The position numbers and the translations under genes are program-made. DNA of 64,000 bases from Kumtagia sp052180275 (GTDB taxonomy: Bacteria; Pseudomonadota; Alphaproteobacteria; Rhizobiales; Rhizobiaceae): the NCBI RefSeq assembly GCF_052180275.1, contig NZ_CP197465.1, forward strand, positions 6,262,001 to 6,326,000, given 5' to 3'. The notes under the pieces were generated by a model. That model was not told the origin of the DNA. It saw only the letters and a program-made list of their open reading frames with translations, and ran no database searches. The stretch's first letter is position 1. Every line of letters begins with the position of its first letter. This document shows, piece after piece, positions 33,684-42,894 of this stretch.

Positions 33684-34451
33684 CTACCAGGTGAGGTCGG
33701 CGCGGGGCAGCCAGACGACGCTGCCGTCCTCGATGCCGACGAGGATGTCGAGCGTGCCGTCGCCTTGCCAGTCCACGGCCTCGACGCCGATTTCGTGCAT
33801 GCCTGCCTGGATCGGCTCGCCCTTGTATCTGACCGCTACGGGCGGCGCGAACCGCCTGTCGCCGAGATTGCGGAGAAGGACGATGCCGGCCTGCCCTGTC
33901 GTGTGGCGCGGCATGCCCGCCGGTCCCGGAGGGATCGATGCACGGCCGTGCGTGCCGACCAGCAGATCGACCCTGCCGCTGCCGGTCCATTGGCACGCGG
34001 CCAGCTTCATGCGGCCCATGCCGCGGCCGATGTCTTCGGTGAAGCGGATCGGCTCGCCGTTCTCCCAGAGCAGAATTGCCTTGTTCGTCAGTTCCGTAGT
34101 CGACACGCGATCGTATGACGCCAGCACGCCGTCCTCGTCCAGCGTGACATAACTCACCTGCCCCGAGCCGTCCCAGTCGGTGATCGCCGGTCGCACGCGC
34201 CATACGGTCTTCAGCGGCGCGGCATGGTTTTCCAACGCGCCACGGGAAGCATCAGCCGCGAGGATCTCGAAGTCACGATGCACGTCACGCGCAGGCTCAT
34301 CGACGATCTGCGCGCCCATGGGGAAAGCGACTCGCCGCAACCCTGACGATGGGCCGGTCGGCCGGTGGGTGGTCGCGACAGTGGAAGCACCGGCAGCATT
34401 GGCGCGCCGCAAGGCTTCTAGCGACCAGCGACCGAGCACCCGACCATCCAA
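33684..34451 (-). pseudogene. C-terminal fragment of FG-GAP/VCBS repeat protein, with kinase-like leader
   Basis: A 255-residue open frame beginning at TTG. From about residue 85 it has three FG-GAP (beta-propeller) repeats: ITDWDGSGQVSY, CQWTGSGRVDLLVGTHG and VDWQGDGTLDILVG. Such proteins are normally exported and two to three times longer, but no signal peptide is present. Residues about 10-38 (SLEALRRANAAGASTV) instead look like the C-terminus of a PfkB kinase. It therefore reads as a fused relic whose 5' part was lost. It is convergent with the GntR pair. Confidence 0.55.
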
Positions 34452-34478
34452 GCGCCCGGGGCAGACTTGCGGAAGGTG

Positions 34479-35390
34479 TTACGCTGGCTCCGGTACGATC
34501 GTCGCGACGATCGAGGCGTCGAGGGCCTCGTAAGCCGCAAGCTCGATGGTTTCGTAGAGTTCCGCCTGCGTCTGCATCTCGGCAAGCATAGCCTTGGTCG
34601 AGCCGTCTTGGCTGAGCGTTGCGTAGAGCTTTTCCTGCGCGTTGTTGGCGACACGAAGCGACGAGACCGGCCAGATCACGATCTGGTAGCCCATCTCCTC
34701 GAATTCCTTCGCGGTGAAGAACCGCGTTCTGCCGAACTCGGTCATATTGGCCAGCAACGGCACGCCCTGCATGCGCGCTGCGAACTCGCGGAACATCTCG
34801 GCCGTGGTCAGCGCCTCGGGGAAGATCGCATCCGCACCTGCCTCGACATAGAGCCTGGCGCGGGCGACCGCGCCGTCAAGCCCTTCGCTTGCGGCCGCGT
34901 CGGTGCGCGCGATCAGGTGGAGGTGCCTTCTCGCCTTCGCGGCCGCCGCCACCTTGGCCGCCATGTCACGCGCGTCGGCAAGCTTCTTGTCGTTGAGGTG
35001 ACCGCATTTCTTGGGCAGAAGCTGGTCCTCGATGTGGACCGCGCCAGCGCCGGCCTCCTCGAACGTGCGAACCATGTGCATGACGTTGAGCGCCTCGCCG
35101 TAGCCGGTATCGCCGTCGACCAGAAGCGGAAGCCCGCTCGCGCGCGCGACCTGGCGGATGAAGAAGGCGACCTCGTCAACCGTGATGATGCCCAGGTCCG
35201 GCAGCCCCATGGAAGCCGTCATGGCCGCGCCCGAAAGATACAGTCCCTCGAAACCGGCGGCTTTCGCCTGGAGCGCGGCCATCCCGTTGTGAGCGCCGGG
35301 AAGCTGGAGAATCTCCTTGCGGTTCAGCAGATCGCGAAAGCGTTCGCCGGCATGGCGGCCCGGAAGATCGTCTGAAACGAGATAGGGCAT
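34479..35390 (-). CDS. prpB: Isocitrate lyase/PEP mutase family enzyme (methylisocitrate lyase-like)
   Basis: 303 residues of the ICL/PEP-mutase barrel. The catalytic KKCGH box appears as LPKKCGHLNDKKL, metal binding as VDGDTGYGEAL, and the ARTDA motif is present. Length and context with a methylcitrate synthase-like gene upstream favour 2-methylisocitrate lyase (pyruvate + succinate) or a related dimethylmalate-type lyase. It follows prpC by nine bases and would be the last gene of the prpDCB operon. Confidence 0.82.
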   Translation of the reverse strand: MPYLVSDDLPGRHAGERFRDLLNRKEILQLPGAHNGMAALQAKAAGFEGLYLSGAAMTASMGLPDLGIITVDEVAFFIRQVARASGLPLLVDGDTGYGEALNVMHMVRTFEEAGAGAVHIEDQLLPKKCGHLNDKKLADARDMAAKVAAAAKARRHLHLIARTDAAASEGLDGAVARARLYVEAGADAIFPEALTTAEMFREFAARMQGVPLLANMTEFGRTRFFTAKEFEEMGYQIVIWPVSSLRVANNAQEKLYATLSQDGSTKAMLAEMQTQAELYETIELAAYEALDASIVATIVPEPA

Positions 35391-35399
35391 GTCTGGTCC

Positions 35400-36566
35400 T
35401 CAAGCCGCCTTCTGGCCGACGGCCTGTCGTCCGCGCTGGTCGAGCGGCACGAACTCCAGGTTCTCGGGGCCGATGTAGTTGGCGGAGGGGCGGATGATCT
35501 TGTTGTCCTGGCGCTGCTCGATGATGTGAGCGGCCCAGCCGGAGGTGCGCGAGATGACGAAGAGCGGTGTGAACATCGCTGTGGGAACGCCCATCACGTG
35601 ATAGGAGACGGCGCTGAACCAGTCGAGGTTCGCAAACATCTTCTTCGCGTCCGCCATCGTCGCCTCGATACGCTCGGCGATGTCGAACATCTTCGTCGAT
35701 CCGGCCTCGACCGACAGTTGCCGCGCAACACTCCTGATGACGCTGTTGCGCGGATCGGCGACCGTATAGACGGGATGGCCGAAGCCGATGACCACTTCCT
35801 TCGCCTCGACGCGGCGGCGAATATCGGCTTCCGCCTCGTCCGGATCGGCGTAGCGCTTCTGGATCTCGTAGGATACCTCGTTGGCGCCGCCATGCTTGGG
35901 CCCGCGCAACGCGCCGATCCCGCCCGTGACGGCCGAATAGACATCCGACCCGGTGCCGGCGATCGAACGGGCGGTGAAGGTCGAGGCGTTGAACTCGTGC
36001 TCGGCATAGAGGATCAGCGAAACATGCATCGCCTTCACAAGCGACGGCTTTGGCGCAGTGCCGTGCAGGAGATGCAGGAAATGCCCGCCGATGGAACCGT
36101 CGTCGGTCTCGACCTCGACGCGGCGGCCATTGTGGGCGAAGTGGTGCCAGTAGAGCAGCATCGAACCGAGCGAGGCGAGGAGCCGGTCGGCAATGTCGCG
36201 CGCGCCGGCATGGTTGTGGTCCGGCGCCTCCGGCAACACGCATCCGAGTGCCGAGACGCCCGAACGCAGCACGTCCATCGGATGCGTTGCGGCCGGCAGC
36301 AATTCCAGCGTGTGCTTGACGGCCTGCGGCAGCCCGCGCAGTGCCTTGAGCTTCGCCTTGTACGCGGCCAGTTCGGCAGCGGTCGGCAACGTGCCATGGA
36401 CAAGGAGATGGGCAATTTCCTCGAACTCGCAGGTCTCGGCCACGTCGAGAATGTCGTAGCCGCGATAGTGCAGATCGTTGCCGGTGCGCCCCACCGTGCA
36501 CAGCGCCGTGTTGCCGGCGATCACGCCGGACAGCGCGACGGACTTCTTCGGCTTTGGTGCGATCAT
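35400..36566 (-). CDS. prpC: Citrate/2-methylcitrate synthase
   Basis: 388 residues from ATG 36566, chosen because GGGAGG lies five bases upstream (an ATG at 36581 is too close to the preceding stop). Catalytic residues are visible: H in LYAEHEFNAS, H in GFGHPVY and D in NLDWFSA. The short length and SVALSGVIAGNTALCTVG start fit the 2-methylcitrate synthase subgroup, which condenses propionyl-CoA with oxaloacetate. It sits between the truncated prpD and prpB. Confidence 0.86.
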   Translation of the reverse strand: MIAPKPKKSVALSGVIAGNTALCTVGRTGNDLHYRGYDILDVAETCEFEEIAHLLVHGTLPTAAELAAYKAKLKALRGLPQAVKHTLELLPAATHPMDVLRSGVSALGCVLPEAPDHNHAGARDIADRLLASLGSMLLYWHHFAHNGRRVEVETDDGSIGGHFLHLLHGTAPKPSLVKAMHVSLILYAEHEFNASTFTARSIAGTGSDVYSAVTGGIGALRGPKHGGANEVSYEIQKRYADPDEAEADIRRRVEAKEVVIGFGHPVYTVADPRNSVIRSVARQLSVEAGSTKMFDIAERIEATMADAKKMFANLDWFSAVSYHVMGVPTAMFTPLFVISRTSGWAAHIIEQRQDNKIIRPSANYIGPENLEFVPLDQRGRQAVGQKAA

Positions 36567-36577
36567 GTCATCCTCCC

Positions 36578-37708
36578 TCAATCGCGCTTCCAGTCGAAGA
36601 CGCCGGAAGCCGCGGCCGGGCCAAGCTTCTCCAGCCCCACCGTGAAGGTCAGGCCGGCCAGCTCGGCCGGTTTCAGCTCAAGCAGCCGTTCCACGGTCGC
36701 GAGGAAGCGATCCTGCTCGGGCTGTGCGACGATGCCTTCGGCCAGCGTGCGGAACTTCTTCACGTAGTCGGGTGGGGTGAAGGACCGCGCGCCGAGAGGA
36801 TGCGCGTCGGCCACCGCCAGTTCGTCCTCGATCACGGTTCCGTCGTGCAGCGTGACGACGACGCGGCCACCGAACGCCTTCTGTTTCGGATCATGGCTGT
36901 GGTAGCGCTCGGTCCAGGCCGGATCCTCGACGGTCCTGATCTTGTGCCAGAGCGCGACGGTTTCGGGGCGCCTGGCACGCTCCGGCGCATAGGAGCGCTC
37001 GTGGTGCCAGCCGCCGTCCTCCAGGGCGACGGCGAAGATGTACATGATAGAATGATCGAGCGTCTCCCGGCTCGCCTTCGGGTCCATCTTCTGTGGATCG
37101 TTGGCGCCGGTGCCGATCACGTAGTGGGTGTGGTGGCTCGTCTGGATGACGATGTCCTTCACCTGGGAGAGATCGGCGATCCTGGGACCCATGCGGCGTG
37201 CCAGGTCGATGAGCGCCTGGCTCTGGTACTCGGCCGAATGCTCCTTGGTATAGGTGTCCATGATGGCACGCTTGGCCTCGCCCTTTTCAGGCAGCGGTAC
37301 GGCGTACTTTGCGGCGGAACCGGAAAGCAGCCAGGCGATGAAACCGTCCTCGCCCTCCCATGCGGGCGACGGCGCACCTTCGCCACGCATGACGCGGTCG
37401 ACGGCCTCGACCGCCATCTTGCCGGCGAAGGCCGGCGCGTAGGCCTTCCAGCTTGAAATCTCGCCCTTGCGGGACTGCCGCGTCGTCGTCGTGACATGCG
37501 GCGCCTGCTGCACGGCCTGGTAGGTCGTCTCGACCGGCAGGCCGAGAGCCGCGCCGATGCCCGCGGCGGCCGACGGCCCGAGATGCGCGATGTGGTCGAT
37601 ATTGTGCTCGTGCAGGCAGATGCCTTTCACGAGATTGACCTGAATCTCGTAGCCGGTGGCCAATCCCAGGCCAAGTTGTTCCCAACGCGCATTTGCTTCG
37701 GTGACCAA
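36578..37708 (-). pseudogene. prpD: MmgE/PrpD-family dehydratase lacking its N-terminus
   Basis: The frame encodes 376 residues, but recognisable PrpD similarity begins only at GLATGYEIQVNLVKGICLHE (about 37666) and then runs to a normal C-terminus (RDLDx-like end FDWKRD). Family members are about 450-500 residues, so about 120 N-terminal residues, including part of the all-helical active-site domain, are missing. The 14 residues before the junction (VTEANARWEQLG) and the upstream bases to 37860 are not PrpD sequence. It is probably inactive; it starts the prpDCB operon and its loss would break the 2-methylcitrate dehydration step. Confidence 0.72.
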
Positions 37709-37853
37709 GCCGTTGCTGGTCGACGAGACAAAGAGCCTGCTCTCACCCTATTCCTCGACCTGACATCGGTTGCCTCTTGCCATTCCACCCGGTTGGTTCC
37801 GACGGGCTGGCAGTCTCGAATCGCCTGGATAAGCTCCCCGACAGGACAGATCG

Positions 37854-39554
37854 CTAAGCGGCCCGCTGCCTGGCGGTCCGCTCCTGTTTGATCAGGTCGG
37901 CGCCCTTTTCCGCGAGGCAATAGGTGGCGGCGACGGTGTTGGCCGAGACGATCGTCGGCATGATCGAGGCATCGACCACGCGCAAGCCGTTGACGCCGTG
38001 CACGCGTAGCGTTTGCGGGTCCACCACCGCCTCCGGTCCTTGCCCCATGGCGCAGGTGCCGACTGGGTGGAACAGCGTGCCGACGCTCTGGCGGATGAAG
38101 GCGTCGAGCGCGCCGTCGCTTTCCACCTCGGGACCAGGATCGACCTCTGCGTCGAGATGCGGCGCGAAGGGTTTTTGCGCCATGATCTTGCGCGCCAGCC
38201 GGATGCCGGCGCGCAGCGTATCCATCGTGCTTTCGCCGCGGAAGAAATTGTAGAGGATCGACGGCCGCTCGTCGGGATCCGCGCTTTTCAACGCAACGCG
38301 GCCGATGCTGCCCGGCCTGAGCTGGCAGATATGCATGAGAAAACCGTGGCCGGTGAAACCCGAGGCGGCCTGCGTGTTGGCTCGTCCGGTGCAGAAGAAA
38401 AGCTGGATGTCGGGCCGATCGCTTTTCGGATCGGTGGAGATGAAGCCACCGCCTTCGCCCGTCGTGGAGGAAAACAACCCACGTTTGCGAATAATCCAGT
38501 CGAGCACATGCAGGACGTTGCGCGGCAGCGCCCTCCAGGAGATGCCGTAGGGCGCGGTCGACTTTGCCCGGTATTCCAGCGTCACATCCAGATGGTCCTG
38601 AAGATTCTCGCCGACGCCGGGCAGATCCCGCACCAGCGGAATGCCATGTCTTGCCAACTCTCGCGCCTTGCCGACGCCCGACAGCATCAGCAGTTGCGGG
38701 GAAACGAAGGCGCCGGTCGCCAGGATTGTTTCCCGGGCGGCAATCGTGCCCGTTTCGCCGCCGCGCTTCCAGGCGACGCCGGTCGCCGTCTGGCCCTCGA
38801 ACCGCACTTTGGTAACCTGCGTGTCCGGAATGATCGTCAGGTTCGACCGATGGCGGACGGGATCGAGATAGGCGCCTTCGGCAGTCACCCGCTGCCCGTT
38901 CTTCTGCGTGAAGGTGTAGAGGCCGACGCCATTCTGACTTGCACCGTTGAAATCCGGATTGAGCTCGTGACCGGCAAGCTGCGCCGCTTCGAGATAGGCG
39001 TGCGCCATTGGGTTCACGCTCCGCAGCGGCGCGATGTTGAGCGGTCCGTCAGTGCCATGGAAGGCTGCGTCGATCTGCTCGGAAAGCGGACGCTTGCCGA
39101 AGCGGATGTGATTGCCGGAGCGCGGCTCTGCCAGCAGTTCAAAACGCTCCAGCTTGCGGAAATAGGGCAGGAGATCGTCAAAACCCCAGCCGGGACAGCC
39201 GCCATCCCGCCAGCCGTCGAAATCCTCACGCTGGCCGCGCATGAAGATCTGGCCGTTGACGTTGCTGCTTCCTCCCGTACCCTTGCCGCGAGGCAGGGCT
39301 ATCGACCGGCCTTGCAGGCCCGGCTCCGGCTCAGTCTCGAACCACGACATGAATTTCGGCCCGCCGAGAAAGGCCAGAGCCGGCGCCATGAAGGTGACCA
39401 TGGCGAGCGGAATGCGCACGATGGCTTTGCGCGCGTTGCGGTCCGGTCCCGCCTCGACCAGCGCGACGCGGACGGCCGGGTCTTCCGTCAGCCGGTTGGC
39501 GAGCACGCAACCGGCCGGCCCGGCGCCGACGATGACGTAGTCGAACGGCTCCAA
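37854..39554 (-). CDS. GMC-family FAD oxidoreductase (choline dehydrogenase-like)
   Basis: About 566 residues from TTG 39554. The FAD motif is DYVIVGAGPAGCVLANRL, GMC signature 1 is GKGTGGSSNVNGQIFMRG, signature 2 is GAFVSPQLLMLSGVG, and the C-terminal catalytic pair is in HPVGTCAMG plus NTVAATYCLAEK. It oxidises an alcohol with FAD in the cytoplasm. The frame opens back to 39686, but that part is a repeat element. The GAAGGG ribosome site (39565-39570) lies inside the repeat. Substrate is unknown. Confidence 0.86.
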   Translation of the reverse strand: MEPFDYVIVGAGPAGCVLANRLTEDPAVRVALVEAGPDRNARKAIVRIPLAMVTFMAPALAFLGGPKFMSWFETEPEPGLQGRSIALPRGKGTGGSSNVNGQIFMRGQREDFDGWRDGGCPGWGFDDLLPYFRKLERFELLAEPRSGNHIRFGKRPLSEQIDAAFHGTDGPLNIAPLRSVNPMAHAYLEAAQLAGHELNPDFNGASQNGVGLYTFTQKNGQRVTAEGAYLDPVRHRSNLTIIPDTQVTKVRFEGQTATGVAWKRGGETGTIAARETILATGAFVSPQLLMLSGVGKARELARHGIPLVRDLPGVGENLQDHLDVTLEYRAKSTAPYGISWRALPRNVLHVLDWIIRKRGLFSSTTGEGGGFISTDPKSDRPDIQLFFCTGRANTQAASGFTGHGFLMHICQLRPGSIGRVALKSADPDERPSILYNFFRGESTMDTLRAGIRLARKIMAQKPFAPHLDAEVDPGPEVESDGALDAFIRQSVGTLFHPVGTCAMGQGPEAVVDPQTLRVHGVNGLRVVDASIMPTIVSANTVAATYCLAEKGADLIKQERTARQRAA

Positions 39555-39560
39555 GGGTTT

Positions 39561-39704
39561 AGAGCCCTTCTGAAAATGTGTCAGGGCGCGGCGAAAATGG
39601 TGGATTTCGAGAACCGGAGCGCAGCGTACATTTTCGTACGTGAGCACCGGAAGCGCAGAAAGCCACCATTTGCAGCCCGCCATCACGCATTTTCATAGGG
39701 CTCT
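39561..39704. repeat. 144-base inverted-repeat element between SDR and GMC genes
   Basis: The outer arms, AGAGCCCTTCTGAAAATGTG and the complement of its right-hand counterpart, match with two changes, and inner arms around CGTACATTTTCGTACG form further stems. Similar palindromic units are frequent between genes in Mesorhizobium from general knowledge. It fills the whole gap exactly: the right end touches the SDR stop and the left end supplies the GMC gene's ribosome site. Confidence 0.75.
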
Positions 39705-40432
39705 CAGATGTCCTGGTTCTGCGGCAGGATGACCAGGTCGCGGATGGTGACGTTGGCCGGGCGCGTCAGCATGTAGAGGACGGCGTCGGCGACGTCTTCC
39801 GAACGCAGGCCCTCGCGGCTTTCCACCTTGGCCTCGATCGCCGCCGGATCGGTGTAGCCCCACAATTCGTTGAGCACGACGCCCGGCGCAATGGCGCCAA
39901 CGCGGATGTTGTGCCGGGCGACCTGGCGGCGCAGGCCATGCACGAAGGACTGGATGGCGTGTTTTGAGGCCGAATAGACCGGCTCCCAGTGTAGCGCCTG
40001 GTGACCGGAAATCGATGAGGTGACGAGGATGTGGCCGGCCTTGCGCTCGATCATGCCCGGAAGCACCGCATGGACCAGCCGGAAGACGCTGTTGACGTTG
40101 ATGGAAAGCAATTCGTCCCACGCATCCGGCTTGCCGTCGACGACGTCGCCCGGAATATAGAGCCCCGCGTTGGGCAGGAGGATGTCGATCCGCCCGAACC
40201 GGTGAAGCGTCTTCTCGACTACCCGGTCGACCTCGCCGGCCTTCGTCAGGTCGGCGGCCAAAACCAGGGCATCCCCCCCGACTTGGGCGGCCACCGCATC
40301 GAGGCGCTCCGCCGAGCGCCCGACAAGGGCGAGTTTCACACCTTCGGCGGCCAGCGTCTTCGCCATCGCCCGCCCGATGCCGGAGCTCGCGCCGGTCACC
40401 AACACCACCTTGCCGGATAAATCCTGTCCCAT
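39704..40432 (-). CDS. Short-chain dehydrogenase/reductase
   Basis: 242 residues from ATG 40432 (GGAGAC eight bases upstream; the longer frame to 40480 has no site). Classical SDR: VTGASSGIGRAM cofactor motif, NAGLY, catalytic S in VTSSISG, Y and K in YSASKHAI. The end (NVTIRDLVILPQNQDI) is that of the YdfG/serine-dehydrogenase-like class. It is upstream of the GMC oxidoreductase and may oxidise a related polyol or hydroxy acid. Confidence 0.86.
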   Translation of the reverse strand: MGQDLSGKVVLVTGASSGIGRAMAKTLAAEGVKLALVGRSAERLDAVAAQVGGDALVLAADLTKAGEVDRVVEKTLHRFGRIDILLPNAGLYIPGDVVDGKPDAWDELLSINVNSVFRLVHAVLPGMIERKAGHILVTSSISGHQALHWEPVYSASKHAIQSFVHGLRRQVARHNIRVGAIAPGVVLNELWGYTDPAAIEAKVESREGLRSEDVADAVLYMLTRPANVTIRDLVILPQNQDI

Positions 40433-40568
40433 AATTCTGTCTCCTCCCCTGCCGATGCTTGCGCATCCTTCAATGTCCAAACGCTATGGCCTACCCTTCA
40501 CTTCGTCAATAAAGGTTTTTACCCGCGTAAAGAATATTTCGCTCGGTCTTCGCGGTTTTCGGCGCGGT

Positions 40569-41258
40569 TCAGAGCGCGTGCAACCACCGCATGCGGGCCG
40601 CCAAATCCTCCGCCCCGAAAGCCAGCGAGCCCATGACGACGGTTTCCGCGCCCGCGCCGCGCAGCAGCGGCACGGTGTTTTCGCGGGTGCCGCCATCGGC
40701 GGCGAGAACGATGCGCCTGCCGGTCTCCGCCACATACCGGCCGGCCTCCCGCAGGCGATCGGTGGCTGTTGGATCGAGCCCCTGCCCTTTCACGCCGATC
40801 GCCGTACCGAGCAGCGTCAGGAAATCGACGCGGTCGAGAAAAGGCCGGGCAGCAGCAACCGGCGTCTCGACGCGCAGCACCATTCCGCAGGCAAGCTCAT
40901 GCCCCTTGATGCGCGCCAGCGCCTCGCCGGCATTCTTGTTCTCGGCATGAACGCTGATCAGGTCAGCGCCCGCCTTGGCGAACTGGTCGACCTGATCGAG
41001 AAGAACGGCGTCGGCGACCATCAGATGGACATGGATCGGCAGGGCGGAAGCTTTTCGCATGCGGGAGACAAGGTCCGGGAAGAACAGGAGCGCCGGCGCG
41101 AAATGCCCGTCCGCAACGTCGATGTGGAGCACGTCGGCGTGACCCTCGATGCGCTTGAGATCGTCGGCAAGATGGATCAGATCGGCCGACCACATGGAGA
41201 ATTCGGCAAGCAGGCGATCGCGCGGCAGATCGTCGAGCCAGGTTTTTTGGCTTGGCAT
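40569..41258 (-). CDS. Ribulose-phosphate 3-epimerase family protein
   Basis: A 229-residue TIM barrel. Motifs align with Rpe: SMWSADLIHLADDLKRIE for SILSADF, VLHIDVADGHFAP for the HIDVMDGHFVP metal site, HLMV, and VLAADGGTRENT for DGG. Differences in the loops (no NxTxGP) suggest another ketose phosphate such as allulose 6-phosphate. It is the last gene of a six-gene operon and starts two bases past the hydrolase stop. Confidence 0.82.
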   Translation of the reverse strand: MPSQKTWLDDLPRDRLLAEFSMWSADLIHLADDLKRIEGHADVLHIDVADGHFAPALLFFPDLVSRMRKASALPIHVHLMVADAVLLDQVDQFAKAGADLISVHAENKNAGEALARIKGHELACGMVLRVETPVAAARPFLDRVDFLTLLGTAIGVKGQGLDPTATDRLREAGRYVAETGRRIVLAADGGTRENTVPLLRGAGAETVVMGSLAFGAEDLAARMRWLHAL

Positions 41259-41260
41259 GG

Positions 41261-42076
41261 TCAGATATCCTTGAGGAAAGCGCCGAGCGCCGTATGGAAA
41301 TCGGCGAGATAGGCCGGCTTGTCGACGCCTTTGGGCGTCAGGGCTTTCAGGACCGCGCCCGGGATGAGCCGCGCCAGCAGTTCGGCGTGGCCAAGCGGGT
41401 GAATGAAATCCTGTCCGGTCGCCAGCACGAGTGTCGGTATGGCGAGATCAGTCAGATCGGCTTCCGCGATCCCCGGCCCGTCGGCGGAAATCGCCGTCAG
41501 CAGCGCCGAGCTGACGGCAACCGGCTGGCGGTCGAAGAAGCCCAGCAGCGAGGCCAGATTGTCGGGCGCCTCGCGGGCGAGCAGGGCGTGCGTGGAGCTT
41601 GCCTCGAACGCCGCCCGCGCTTCGTCCGCCGACAATCTTGCGAGCAGTTCGCCAATCTCCAGATTCGGCCGCATGTTGTTGGGCGCCGGTTTAATCACCC
41701 AGGCGGGCCGGGCAAGGACCAGTCCGCGCACGAGTTCGGGGCGCCGGACGGCGATGCGGCTGGCGATTGCCGCACCCATCGAGATGCCGCCGATGACGAC
41801 GGGCGGCAGGCCGAGATGTTCGATCAAGGCGGCGACGTCGTCGGCAAAGGTGGCGATAGAGAACACTTCCCCCGATTGCGAGGCGCCGTGGCCACGGCAT
41901 TCCAGCGTGATCAGCCGAAGGGCGGCATCGTCGGGAAAGGCTTCCGCCGTTTGCCGCGCATCGCCGCAGAGACCGTGCTGGAAAACGACGGGCAGCCCGT
42001 CGCCACCGGAATCGTAGGCGGCGAGCGTCAGCCCGTCGCGGATGAAATCGAAGCGCCGCAGACGGTCGAACTTCAT
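41261..42076 (-). CDS. Alpha/beta hydrolase
   Basis: 271 residues. The oxyanion region FQHGLCGDARQ, the nucleophile elbow GGISMGAAIA (serine) and a late aspartate (VLATGQDFIHP) and histidine fit the alpha/beta-hydrolase fold of enol-lactonase or lactonase-like members. In a sugar operon it may open a sugar lactone, but this is inference. Its ATG overlaps the preceding stop (ATGA). Confidence 0.82.
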   Translation of the reverse strand: MKFDRLRRFDFIRDGLTLAAYDSGGDGLPVVFQHGLCGDARQTAEAFPDDAALRLITLECRGHGASQSGEVFSIATFADDVAALIEHLGLPPVVIGGISMGAAIASRIAVRRPELVRGLVLARPAWVIKPAPNNMRPNLEIGELLARLSADEARAAFEASSTHALLAREAPDNLASLLGFFDRQPVAVSSALLTAISADGPGIAEADLTDLAIPTLVLATGQDFIHPLGHAELLARLIPGAVLKALTPKGVDKPAYLADFHTALGAFLKDI

Positions 42077-42894
42077 CGCAGCAAGCCGCCGAGAAATGCC
42101 GCGACGGCAGGAGCCTCATGCGCGGCAAGGCCGTGGGTCACCAGGTCGCCGTCGAAGCCGGCTGCGCGAAGGCAACCGAGATAGTGGGGATAGTCGAGCA
42201 CGCCCCGACCCGCCGTCGCGAACGCGCCCGAAGCAGTACGGTCCTTTGCGTGGCCCATGACGATGCGGTCGGCCAGCAGGTCGATGGCCTCGGCGACGAT
42301 GCGGCGTTGTTCCGAAAGCTCCGTGCGCTCGAACAGGTTGGCCGGGTCGAGGACGATGGCGAGGGCCGGGCTGCGGATCTCGTCGAGCAGCCGGCGGGCC
42401 TTTGCTGCGCTATCGACGATGTTGGCGAGTTCCGGCTCGATGCCGAGCCGCAGTTCGTATCGCTCGGCAATCGCGACTGCCTTTTCCATCTCGGTCCGCA
42501 TGTCGCGCCAGGCTTCGGGCGAGCTGTTGTCGGGGTGGCCGCGCCACTGGTCGTCGGGATCGCGCGTGCCGGTGCAGAGCGTAATGAGGCTGGTCCCCAT
42601 CGCGGCACAGGCGGCGGCAATGACTTCTAGCCGGCGCAGTCCGTCGGCGCGCACCGCCGGATCGGGGTGCGCCATATTGTAGGTGCCGGAGACGGCGCAG
42701 AGCGAAACGTCGTTTTGTTTCGCGGCGTCGGCAACTGCGGCGGCAAGCTGAGGCGGAATTTCATCCGGCATGGGCGGCAGGCCGGAACAGGCCATGTTGT
42801 ATTGCGCCGTGGCGAAACCGGCGGCCCTGACCTGCGCTAGAACCGTCGCCGGGTCGGTTCCCGGAAACGTCTTGGAAAAAATGCCGAGGTGCAT
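42073..42894 (-). CDS. Sugar phosphate isomerase/epimerase (AP endonuclease 2 fold)
   Basis: A 273-residue TIM barrel of the xylose isomerase-like family. Metal-site segments include LGIEPELAN (Glu), VLDPANLFE (Asp), and VMGHAKDRT (His/Lys/Asp). Members interconvert ketoses, aldoses or inosose derivatives. TGATG overlap with the Gfo/Idh gene upstream and ATGA overlap with the hydrolase downstream show tight coupling. Confidence 0.84.
   Translation of the reverse strand: MHLGIFSKTFPGTDPATVLAQVRAAGFATAQYNMACSGLPPMPDEIPPQLAAAVADAAKQNDVSLCAVSGTYNMAHPDPAVRADGLRRLEVIAAACAAMGTSLITLCTGTRDPDDQWRGHPDNSSPEAWRDMRTEMEKAVAIAERYELRLGIEPELANIVDSAAKARRLLDEIRSPALAIVLDPANLFERTELSEQRRIVAEAIDLLADRIVMGHAKDRTASGAFATAGRGVLDYPHYLGCLRAAGFDGDLVTHGLAAHEAPAVAAFLGGLLR

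Noticed and set aside
38013..39698. 561-codon frame antisense to the GMC oxidoreductase
   Set aside because: FAD and GMC signatures are all on the minus strand.
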